Positions 55,701 to 64,000 of a stretch of DNA of 64,000 nucleotides are shown here, piece by piece. Every line of letters starts with the position of its first letter. Positions within the stretch are counted from its first letter, which is position 1. Both the position numbers and the translations under genes were made by a program. This DNA comes from Simmondsia chinensis (lineage: Eukaryota; Streptophyta; Magnoliopsida; Caryophyllales; Simmondsiaceae). The notes under the pieces are model-generated. The model was not told where the DNA came from and made no database searches. It saw only the letters and a list, made by a program, of their open reading frames with translations. The stretch lies in assembly GCA_018398585.1 (NCBI GenBank), contig JAGTTD010000024.1, positions 7,592,071 through 7,656,070 of the forward strand, read 5' to 3'.

Positions 55701-56647
55701 TCGATGACTTGCTGATATTCGGTACTGATGTGGAACAAGTGGAGAAAACCAAAAAGTTTCTCTCGGAAAACTTTGCTATGAAGGACACGGGTGAGGCGGA
55801 GGTAATCCTTGGTATAAGAATTGTAAGGGAAGGTGTTACCATTTCCTTGACACAGTCTCACTACATTGAAAATGTATTGAAAAGGTTTCACTTTGATGAG
55901 TGCGCACCGGTGTCCATTCCAATGGATCCTAGTATGAAACTGTACCGAATGAGGGAGCTCCAGTGTCCCAACTGAGATATGCCTAAGTCATTGGTTATCT
56001 TATGCACGCCATGACGAGCACAAGGCCTAACATAGGCTTTGCTGTTGGAAAACTAAGAAGGTATACTAGCAATCTAAGTAAGATACATTGGCATGATGTG
56101 GATCGTGTACTGAAGTACCTTAAGAAAACCATGAATTACGGTATTTTTTATGTAGGGTATCCTCCCACTTTGGAGGGGTACTCTGATGCGATTTGGATCT
56201 CCGATGTAGAGGATCATGCATCCGTAAGCGGATAGGTATTCTTGCTTAGTGAGGGTTGCAGTTTCTTGGGGTTCCAAGCAACAAATTAGCATATCTAATT
56301 CTACTATAGCAGCGGAGTTTATAGCTCTTGCATCCGCAGCTAAAGAGGCCGAGTGGTTAAAGGATCTCTTGTATGAGATACCTTTGTGGCCTAAGCTGAT
56401 CTCACCGATATCTATCCACTGCGATAGTCAAGCTACGTTTTCTAGAGCATATAACGAGAAGTCCAGGCACATTGGTGAAAGGCATAGTATAGTGGGACAT
56501 CTTATTCAAGAAGGTGTTATAACTGTGAACTTTGAGAGAACAAGTCAAAATCTAGCGTATCCATTTACAAAAGGCTTTGCTAGAGACTTAGTTTTGAAAA
56601 CAAGTAAAGGGATGGGGTTGAAACCGGTCATTTTTAGTCGTCCATGA
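52757..56647 (+). pseudogene. Copia element 2 gag-pol
   Basis: Gag starts MASSFREMTANFVKLDRFNG at 52757 and is open for over 250 codons (WQRKIHF, LWDALEVRYMAEDA, VVSSLIDKLPSSWRD). A one-base shift lies in the zinc knuckle (CWECQKPSH / LTKDCYRLK) near 53523. Protease reads VGSGATKHVS, with the catalytic Asp of DSG changed to Gly. Integrase has LWHQRLGHVNS, CKTCMLTK, VHSDLYDFKNK and FITFLDDCSRFCYVY. RT carries CKWIFKKEMKVDG, a TGA near 55307, [33 protein letters not shown] and an intact YVDDLLI. RNase H follows with GYSDAIWISDVEDHASVSG and a stop, then AEFIALASAAKEAEWLKDL, ending near 56647. About eight lesions, fewer than element 1. Confidence 0.9.
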
Positions 56648-57204
56648 CAGGCCCTCAACTTGACGCCTAGTATGACGCTAGGTCTCGGGTTCAATGAGAG
56701 AGACTTGTCATTTGTGTAAAAAGCACTAAATGAGAATTTTTTCACCCCAAGTCTGAAGTGCTTGGTACCTGCGTCAGAGATACTAAGAGGATACGCTAAG
56801 CTCTTAATGGACCTGATTTTAAATTCTTATTGAATGTTGCGTCGCAGGGACATGATCAATGAGGTCCACCTTAGTGTGTGTTGAAGTTTGGACGCTTCAA
56901 TGGGGTGATTTTTGACTAAGGGTTTGGCCTTGAAACACTCACAAAGGGTACAAGCTACAAGGCCATAAATGTGTCGATCTGGGAGTTGTAGGATGTGTAC
57001 GGGGAGTACGTCTTGTGCATGATTAGATAGTTGATTAGTTAACTAGGTTGTATGGTTCAAAGCTTAGTCTACCATTTTCAATCCGATTAACTGTATGGTC
57101 TCTTCACTAGTTGGGGGATCAATTGGGAGACACCCTCATTAATGCACAATAAGGCGTCCTTTGTTATTTTTGAGATTGATTGTATTTTAAAAATGGTGGG
57201 GGAA

Positions 57205-57945
57205 TGTTGATGTATTTTCAAAATATGTAATGAATGTTTGTTTAATATGTGTATAAATGTGTTTAAGATTGTCCCATTACATGTCCTAAGTGTTTAAAGA
57301 TTGTAAGGGATGTGTCTCGACATATGGTCCATGTGTGTCGACACACAATCCACCAGAACCGGGGAAAGGCAGCTGTGTGTCGACACACATGGCCCGTGTG
57401 TCGACGCAGAGGCTTTACAAAAGGGCAGGAAAGGCTTTGTGCCTCGAAACATGAGTGTCGACACACAGGCTTACAGTAAGGTGTATGCTGAACTTGCGTG
57501 TCGACACACAGCTTCAACACACAGGAAAGTTTTGACCATTTTTTGCGCAGTTTTTGCCGGTTTTTTGCGGTTCTTTTTGCAATGTTTTTGGGACGTCTTA
57601 AGGCTTATATATACATGAATTCCCCCTAATTTGGACATGGTTTTGAACACATAATTTTGGAGTAAAAGTTTACAAGAGAACAAGAAAAGAAAAGATCAAA
57701 AGTGTTTTTGTGCAATTGCTCTTGTGTCTTTGTGTTCTCGTTTAAGAAACTTCAATCTCCCTGCATCTCATTCAATCTCTCCTCTTACACACTCTCACTT
57801 CATACTTGGTTGTTGTTGTATCCCCGATGATATTTCGTATACTGAAATAAACCTAAAGGAAAGTGATTATATGGCTTCAACACTTGAAATCTTTTGATTA
57901 CTTGGTTGCAAGGATTTTGCAAGTATTTGAAGATTTGTTCTAATA
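57205..57945 (+). repeat. 3' LTR of copia element 2
   Basis: 741 bp, colinear with the 5' copy, ending GTTCTAATA (5' copy GTTCTAACA). Palindrome cluster at 57330-57520; TATA TTATATATACATG near 57605. Confidence 0.9.
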
Positions 57946-57950
57946 GTTTA

Positions 57951-58216
57951 AGGATAAGTATGGATGATGTGTCTTTTCCCAAGAGACACATAAATCTCTA
58001 TAAATAGCCCCACCATTGTTGCTCTTAAGACTTGAAAGACTATAGTCTCTCTTCTATTAAAAGTCTCGATCATCTTTCCTCTCTATGCTCTTAATATCAC
58101 TTTGTTTTGGGTTTCATTGTATCTTTGAGACTATTTTGGTATTAACGAAGTAAGTCTTAAGGAAAGTGGTTAGCTACACACTCTAGAACCGATGACTAAA
58201 ATGGATACATGTCTTA
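57951..58216 (+). repeat. 3' LTR of element 1, right half
   Basis: Continues from the duplicated GTTTA as AGGATAAGTATGGATGATG and matches 47093-47360. TATA CTCTATAAATAGCCC at about 57994. Confidence 0.85.
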
Positions 58217-59855
58217 TATTTTCCTAACTCTTTTCGTGTGATTTACCATTTTGTTCAAGAGCTTTATGACATCTAGTACTCACACAAGATAGCTAGGTTT
58301 TATTAAAAGGAAGTATTTTATATTGTGATGCTAAAGACCCAACCTTCGATGACATGTGGTGGGGAGGATAGAGTGCCTCTAACCTGTTGATCATACCCAA
58401 TGATGCCGAATTGAGAGGGATCGGCCAAAACTCGTTAATATTGCGAAAACTTGGTTAATAACCTAACAAGGAGCTGTGTAATTTTATTGAACTCATTCAA
58501 AATAAAATTACAAAGATCAACTCAAAATATAAAACTCATCAAATTAATTCCATAATCAATAGTTTCCTAACAAATTAATCCCAATACCTTTTTATAGGCA
58601 ACCAAATTTACATAATCCTAATGTAACTTAAAAATGTAAACCAATCCTATTTCAAATTAAGCTCTAAAACCAATTACATTCTAACTGTAAATTTAACTAT
58701 TTCTAATTTAAATTAAATTATAAAAGAATCCTATTGTAACACTTACTCTAATTATAATTAAGCAAACTCTTTAAAAACCCTAATTTAGATTAAACTCTAA
58801 TTAATTTACTTTTATTTTCTCATCTCGATCAGGCTATTCTCAACGTTCACTACATCATATTGAATTCCTATCATTTATTGTACAAATTGGTATTTTGATT
58901 CAAAATATTCAAAAGAAACAATTTTCCAAAAATAAAAAAAAAAATATTCCAATCAAAAGGAGCCAATGTGTCTTATTTGGGCCATACCTACTAAAGTATA
59001 CAAAAACCAATGAATCTTCAAGTACCGGAACAAATAGTGGTAATGGCTTGAATTTTACCTTAGACCCAATAGTATGTAACACAACTAAATTTTAACTACT
59101 CTCAAGCAGTACCATAAATAATAGATTATACCACTAGATCACTGAAGCTTCAACTACAAAACCATAGTCCTCTTATTGAAGTATTTTCAAATTAAAATCA
59201 TTTAAGTCTATTCATTATATTTGTCAACACAAATCTTCCAATAAGACTCACTAAATATTACATGTCTAACATAAGATGTGTGCATAAACACAACTTACAG
59301 AAAGCAACTAAATCCAGAACACTAGGTTGTTCACTGACATATAGATCTGTACTAACACACAAAACAATTTTACTCGTTACTTGGCACAGATTTTTGTGCC
59401 CTTCGGAAAGAGATGTATCTCGTCCAAGAGATCATTAATTCCTTAAAAATAGTTATCCATTCTCAAGATGACACATTACTTGCATATCTCTCTAATATTT
59501 AAATCTCAAAAGTTCATTCCCTCTACAAACAGTCTAAAGTAAATGTTTCATTGTATCCCCGATACATAATAGTGAGTCGCTACACACCTTGAAACCCAAT
59601 TTAGTACCTGTTAGAAGTAATTTCACTATCATGTATTTTGGATCCAAACCTATGCTTTTAACACCTCAAACTTAAAACAACTAGCAAACAAGCGGCAATA
59701 CAAAGTGCTTCAATTACATCAGCATCTAGTACAAGAAAATCACACAACTAGGCAAGTTTTGACAGTTGAACAAAGACCCGCCATTGTGGAGCTCAGCTCC
59801 TAAACATAATACCCAGAAAAAGACGACCTCAAAACTCCTAAATATATTTTGGGCG
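58217..59855. other. AT-rich DNA, nothing recognised
   Basis: No coding or RNA feature. 58480-58800 is very AT-rich with CTAATTTAAATT words and could be a decayed LTR. 59576-59850 may belong to the downstream flank of the minus-strand gene at 62-64 kb. Confidence 0.45.
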
Positions 59856-61992
59856 GGGAGGGAGAACCAAGCAAGTTTACCAGCAAGCCGTTGAGCTTTT
59901 AAATTTCATTAATGGCACCAAAGGCCAATAAACTCTTGGTCCTAACAGTAAAATACTATCAAGGTTGAAACTGCAGAACAAAAAGTTCTAAGATCAAATC
60001 TCCAACCCCACGTGCGTAAAAGAAAAATTTACAGAGAAATATTACAATATTACCGGGATCATGAAGTTTTCTTAACTTTAAGAAGAGGGCAACCAATGCC
60101 AAACAAAATGCACTCAATTTTCTTTTTGTTGGGGGAGAACCAAGCAAGTTTACCAGCAAGCCGTTGAGTTTTTAAATTTCATACCAAAGGCCAATAAACT
60201 CTTGGTCCTAGCAGTAAAATACTATCAAGGTCGAAACTGAAGAACAAAAAGTTCTAAGATCAAATCTCCAACCCCACTTGCATAAAAGAAAAATTTACAG
60301 AGAAACATCACAATATTACCAGGATCATGAAGTTTTCTTAATTTTAAGAAGAGGGCAACCAATGCCAAACAAAATGCACTCAATTTTCTTTTTGTTGGGG
60401 GAGAACCAAGCAAGTTTACCAGCAAGTCGTTGAGCTTTTAAATTTCATACCAAAAGCCAATAAACTCTTGGTCCTAGCAGTAAAATACTATCAAGGTTGA
60501 AACTGCAGAATAAAAAGTTCTAAGATCACATCTCCAACCCCACTTGCGTAAAAGAAAAATTTACAGAGAAACATCACAATATTACCGAGATCATGAAGTT
60601 TTCTTAACTTTAAGAAGAGGGCAACCAATGCCAAACAAAATGCACTCAATTTTCTTTTTGTTGGGGGAGAACCAAGCAAGTTTACCAGCAAGCCGTTGAG
60701 CTTTTAAATTTCATACCAAAGGCCAATAAACTATTGGTTCTAACAATAAAATACTATCAAGGTTAAAACAGCAGAACAAAAAGTTCTAAGATCAAATCTC
60801 CAATCCCGCTTGCGTAAAAGAAAAATTTACAGAAAAACATCACAATATTACCGGGATCATGAAGTTTTCTTAACTTTAAGAAGAGGGCAACCAATGCCAA
60901 ACAAAGTGCACTCAATTTTCTTTTTGTTGGGGGAGAACCAAGCAAGTTTACCAACAAGCCGTTGAGCTTTTAAATTTCATACTAAAGGCCAATAAACTCT
61001 TGGTCCTAGCAGTAAAATACTATCAAGGTTGAAACTACAGAACAAAAAGTTCTAAAACCAAATCTCCAACCCCGCTTGCGTAAAAGAAAAATTGACAGAG
61101 ATACATCACAATATTACCGGGATCATGAAGTTTTCTTAACTTTAAGAAGAGGGCAACCAATGCCAAACAAAATGCACTCAATTTTCTTTTTGTTGGGGGA
61201 GAACCAAGCAAGTTTACCAGCAAGCCGTTGAGCTTTTAAATTTCATACCAAAGGCCAATAAACTCTTAGTGCTAGCAGTAAAATACTATCAAGGTTGAAA
61301 CTGCAGAACAAAAAGTTCTAAGATCAAATCTCCAACCCCACTTGAGTAAAAGAAAAATTTACAGAGAAACATCACAATATTACCAGGATCAAGAAGTTTT
61401 CTTAACTTTAAGAAGAAGGCAACCAATGCCAAACAAAATGCACTCAATTTTCTTTTTGTTGGGGGAGAACCAAGCAAGTTTACCAGCAAGCCGTTGAGCT
61501 TTTAAATTTCATACCAAAGGCCAATAAACTCTTGGTCCTAGCAGTAAAATACTATCAAGGTTGAAACTGCAGAACAAAAAGTTCTAAGATCAAATCTCCA
61601 ACCCCACTTGCGTAAAAGAAAAATTTACAGAGAAACATCACAATATTACCGGGATCATGAAGTTTTCTTAACTTTAAGAAGAGGGCAACCAATGCCAAAC
61701 AAAATGCACTCAATTTTCTTTTTGCTGGGGTAGAACCAAGCAAGTTTACCAGCAAGCCGTTGAGCTTTTAAATTTCATACCAAAGGCCAATAAACTCTTG
61801 GTCCTAGCAGTAAAATACTATCAAGGTTGAAACTGCAGAACAAAAAGTTCTAAGATCAAATCTCCAACCCCACTGGCGTAAAAGAAAAATTTACAGAGAA
61901 ACATCACAATATTACCAGGATCATGAAGTTTTTTTAACTTTAAGAAGAGGGCAACCAATGCCAAACAAAATGCACTCAATTTTCTTTTTGTT
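59856..61992. repeat. Tandem array, eight units of 266 bp
   Basis: Units start with GGGGGAGAACCAAGCAAG at about 59856, 60131, 60397, 60663, 60929, 61195, 61461 and 61727. The first unit is slightly longer (275 bp, with an extra TAATGGCA-like insert near 59910); the others are 266 bp. They look about 95% identical by eye. Each holds a minus-strand frame of 60-66 codons (MLVNLLGSPPTKRKLSAF...), but 266 is not a multiple of 3 and the frames do not join. The array ends at 61992 in GTTGAGTGC. No protein function is claimed. Confidence 0.93.
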
Positions 61993-62197
61993 GAGTGCTT
62001 CAAAAACTCAAAAAGGAAAACTATAACTAGAATAATAATGAACTGGATCTAATTTTGCATCTAAATTGAGACCTCATCTTGGAACTGGAACTTCGAATGC
62101 AAGTAAATTCCATGGGGTAATACAAAAAAGATCCCTCTTGCCATTTTGAAGCTGAAACCATCTGTTCGTCGGGGCAACTATGTACCTTTCATCCTGG

Positions 62198-62217
62198 TCA
62201 ACTCAACTCATATATCC
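62198..62217 (-). CDS. Unrecognised minus-strand gene, last coding exon (short)
   Basis: After a minus-strand acceptor (ACACATTTGCAG|GGATAT). With the G left over from the preceding exon it reads Gly-Ile-Tyr-Glu-Leu-Ser and TGA (62198-62200). The rest of the exon downstream would be 3' UTR. All three frames stop quickly here, so the exon is only supported by phase agreement with 62681. Confidence 0.5.
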
Positions 62218-62414
62218 CTGCAAATGTGTATATTTAGGAATCAGAATGTTCATTACATGGATTATGGCAAGGGTGTTTCACAAAGAAGCACAAATACAAT
62301 TTATTTGAGTATAAAATCATTCTTGGATACAACAATGGAATTGAATAATAGTCACATGATGACCATATCATAGTTGAAATTACCCTCAGGTATTGACTCC
62401 TAGTGAAAGCAACC

Positions 62415-62641
62415 TAAGGGGCTGGCTTAAGTGATAAGATACTTAGAACTTATACCTAATAAAGAGTCAGGTACAGCTTCGAATCCTATTATTGAGTGCA
62501 AACAATTTCTTGAGGCCACCTACTGGGTTTGTAGGACCAACTTGTGTTGTAGCACATAGGGAAACATATAAGTTGGCAGTATATTTAACCTTGGATTAGT
62601 TAAGGCACGTATAAGCTAGGCCAGATATATCCCGGTTACTT
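62415..62641 (+). mobile_element. tRNA-derived SINE
   Basis: Has pol III promoter boxes: A box TGGCTTAAGTG (62423-62433) and B box GCTTCGAATCC (62476-62486). A body follows with GAGTGCAAACAATTTCTTG, GTGTTGTAGCACATAGGG, AACATATAAGTTGGCAG and TTAAGGCACGTATAAGC, typical in layout of plant tRNA-type SINEs. Possible flanking duplication: TGAAAGCAA (about 62404) and TGAAAGAAA (62641). It would lie in the last intron of the minus-strand gene. Confidence 0.7.
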
Positions 62642-62680
62642 GAAAGAAAGGACTGCTACTAAACAGTAAAGAAGGCTTAC

Positions 62681-62752
62681 CTGTCTCCTCCTGCTTTGTA
62701 TAATATACCATGACCGAGCCAAGACGTAGCAGGGTAGGAGAAATCCAGCTAG
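62681..62752 (-). CDS. Unrecognised minus-strand gene, internal exon
   Basis: 72 bp between acceptor TTTGTTCAG|CT and donor GAGACAG|GTAAGCC, both minus strand and both good matches to plant splice sites. Read in the phase set by the exon at 63555 it gives SWISPTLLRLGSVMVYYTK then QEET, without stops. The family is not recognised. The hydrophobic LLRLGSVMVYY suggests part of a membrane segment or buried helix. Confidence 0.6.
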
Positions 62753-62818
62753 CTGAACAAAGGGTATCTGGATCTGAATATTCAAATATGTTGTCAGCGA
62801 ATTGAACAAAAAAAAAAA

Positions 62819-62838
62819 TATATATATATATATATATA
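62819..62838. repeat. (TA)n microsatellite
   Basis: About ten TA units following an A10 run. Confidence 0.9.
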
Positions 62839-63554
62839 CCAGATAAAAAGAGGAATTCGAAAAATTATGATTGGTGACAGCATTGCTTCGTGTTACACTA
62901 CACAGAAAATTCTACATATGCATTATATAGATCGTGGTAAAAGTATCATTGCATAACAACCTATTGTGCAGCAACTAGCTCAAAAGGCGATACTTCATGG
63001 CTGTTATGTAGCATAGCGGCTTTAATTGACTTTAATCTCTAATTATGCACATGCATAAGCACAAATTTGCTGATCAAGGGAATCAAGTACGATCGTGGTA
63101 AGGAAAGTAACAAAACGAAATTTTAAGACCCAAATTTCACATCGAACATCAAATATTAGACCTTTTCTTGCCAATGCAGAAAATGTCTGATTGGATACAA
63201 AAGTGTTTCCTAACTTTGTTTAGAAAACTCCATATTTAAGTAAAATAATCTCACAGCAAAATTGTGAAAGAAAAGATTAATATATAAGCCTTGTGAGCCA
63301 CTCTAGCTAATGCAAATTGGTTTTAGCACGGTCCTCAATAGGGCTTATGTGTGGACCTCACATGTCAACTTTATGAGTTGGGCCTTATGCCCAGCGAAAT
63401 TTCCACATTGAAATTTTCAAAGATGAGAATTATGACTTAGTATCTTCCTATATAAACGTAAACATAAGTTTCTTAAACACATATCTGGCAAATATAAACA
63501 CTAGTACCAATATTTTGATCTATCTAAATTTAAAGCAACCAATATGAAACTTAC

Positions 63555-63638
63555 ATGAAAGAATGTTGATGAGCCCCACATCAGCCCAAAATCTCTTGTA
63601 ACCATAAGTAGCTGATGCATCAGCAGAACCAACATTAA
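63555..63638 (-). CDS. Unrecognised minus-strand gene, internal exon
   Basis: 84 bp between acceptor GCCTGTCCAG|TT and donor TTTCAT|GTAAGT. It encodes NVGSADASATYGYKRFWADV then GLINILS, with two leading bases and one trailing base that fits the next exon exactly (T|CT = Ser). Balanced composition and no stops in the phase that works suggest a real exon. The upstream exon is not found before 64000. Product unknown. Confidence 0.6.
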
Positions 63639-64000
63639 CTGGACAGGCAAACACAGAATTTCACCCTTTGGAATTAGAATAATTTCAGCAAAAACAGAAA
63701 TAGGGTGTAGAGCTGGCTCTCTAGTCCAAGAGCCGAAGCTTGAGAAAGCTTGAGCTGAGAGGCTCATGAGTCTAAATAAACCTAGGTTAGTCATTTTAAC
63801 TTACATTATGAGTCAAAATGTGGCCAATCGAGCCAAATTCAAGCCTGAATGAGCCAAACACAAGCATCATTGACCCCAAGCAAGCCTCAAATAAGCAAAA
63901 CTCAGCTCAAAGCTCACCGAACTGGGCCTTGAGCAAAAATAAGCTAAGTTAAAGCAAAAGCTTCCAAAGCCCACATAACAAAATGTTGTCAAGTAGATGC
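63639..64000. other. Intron or intergenic DNA up to the right edge
   Basis: Quasi-repetitive CAAGC/GAGCC words (GAGCCTCTCAGCTCAAGCTT read on the minus strand), probably transposon DNA. No exon supported. Confidence 0.4.

Larger units (their letters stand above)
51995..57945 (+). mobile_element. Copia element 2, complete, nested in the LTR of element 1
   Basis: 5951 bp with LTRs 51995-52725 (731 bp) and 57205-57945 (741 bp), flanked by a perfect 5-bp duplication GTTTA (51990-51994 and 57946-57950). The polypurine AAAATGGTGGGGGAA precedes the 3' LTR. No TGGTATCAGAGC-type primer site follows the 5' LTR (it reads ATCTCAAGGTTTAATT), so the primer is unclear. Related to element 1 in both LTR motifs and protein. 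Confidence 0.93.
46773..58216 (+). mobile_element. Copia element 1 (palindrome-LTR family), host of a nested element
   Basis: 5' LTR 46773 to about 47360; coding remains 47371-51152; 3' LTR starts at 51697, is interrupted at 51994 by element 2 and resumes at 57951-58216. The joined halves are colinear with the 5' LTR (…TTTAAGGATAAGTATGGATG in both). Own target duplication not resolved. It starts 18 bp from the end of the family A element. Confidence 0.85.

Noticed and set aside
60000..61992. Multi-copy small-protein genes in the 266-bp array
   Set aside because: The frame repeats only because the DNA unit repeats. No homology, no promoter and no evidence of selection.
59856..61992. CRISPR array
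   Set aside because: Units are 266 bp and contiguous, without short repeats and unique spacers; the window is eukaryotic.
62040..62190. Further coding exon on the minus strand (FQLQNGKRDLFCITPWN frame)
   Set aside because: All frames have stops between the acceptor at 62218 and this stretch; better explained as 3' UTR.

Overview
The window looks like nuclear DNA of a flowering plant. It holds Ty1/copia and Ty3/gypsy LTR retrotransposons, L1-type and RTE-type LINEs, tRNA-like and 5S-like SINEs, hAT and Mutator-like non-autonomous elements, a plastid-derived insert, and spliced gene fragments with GT-AG introns. There is no bacterial-style gene order. Most of the 64 kb is transposon, and nearly every transposon reading frame is broken.

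Three host genes are visible, each as 3'-terminal exons only. (1) A plus-strand SEP15/SELENOF-like gene has exons at 6039-6220 and 9500-9575, with a 3.3 kb intron. (2) A minus-strand bHLH transcription-factor gene has exons at 22217-22282 and 21636-21761. (3) A minus-strand gene I do not recognise has phase-compatible exons at 63555-63638, 62681-62752 and 62198-62217. The upstream exons of the first two are not visible in the flanking transposon-rich sequence. Those of the third would lie beyond the right edge or in the unread last 360 bases.

Layout. 1-1.7 kb: RTE-type LINE, minus. 2.07-5.73 kb: truncated gypsy element, minus, with a 5S-derived SINE inside it. 5.7-10.4 kb: SEP15-like 3' exons, with a direct-repeat-bounded element in the intron. 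10.4-16.9 kb: L1-type LINE with target-site duplication, a tandem-monomer 5' region and a 1.44 kb solo LTR inside ORF2. 16.95-17.85 kb: quasi-repetitive DNA. 17.87-19.5 kb: decayed copia. 19.5-24.5 kb: bHLH 3' exons and intergenic DNA. 24.5-25.3 kb: second 5S-derived SINE and a Mutator-like MITE. 25.4-28.3 kb: copia locus arranged as a head-to-head inverted duplication. 28.5-29.5 kb: hAT element. 29.6-31.3 kb: quasi-repetitive DNA. 31.5-34.4 kb: small complete non-autonomous LTR retrotransposon whose 3' LTR carries a scrambled ycf2-derived plastid insert. 35.6-46.75 kb: four alternating plus/minus segments of one copia family, one with a foreign LTR. 46.77-58.2 kb: a copia element whose 3' LTR is split by a complete second copia; both carry GTGTCGACAC-type palindromes in their LTRs. 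59.86-61.99 kb: eight 266-bp tandem units. 62-64 kb: the unrecognised gene and a tRNA-type SINE.

I see no operon-like system. The most unusual items are the chimeric 5S-SINE family, the inverted copia duplication (a possible small-RNA source), the scrambled plastid insert, the LINE with promoter-like monomers, and the palindrome-rich LTRs. All identifications were made by reading the sequence; no database search was possible.
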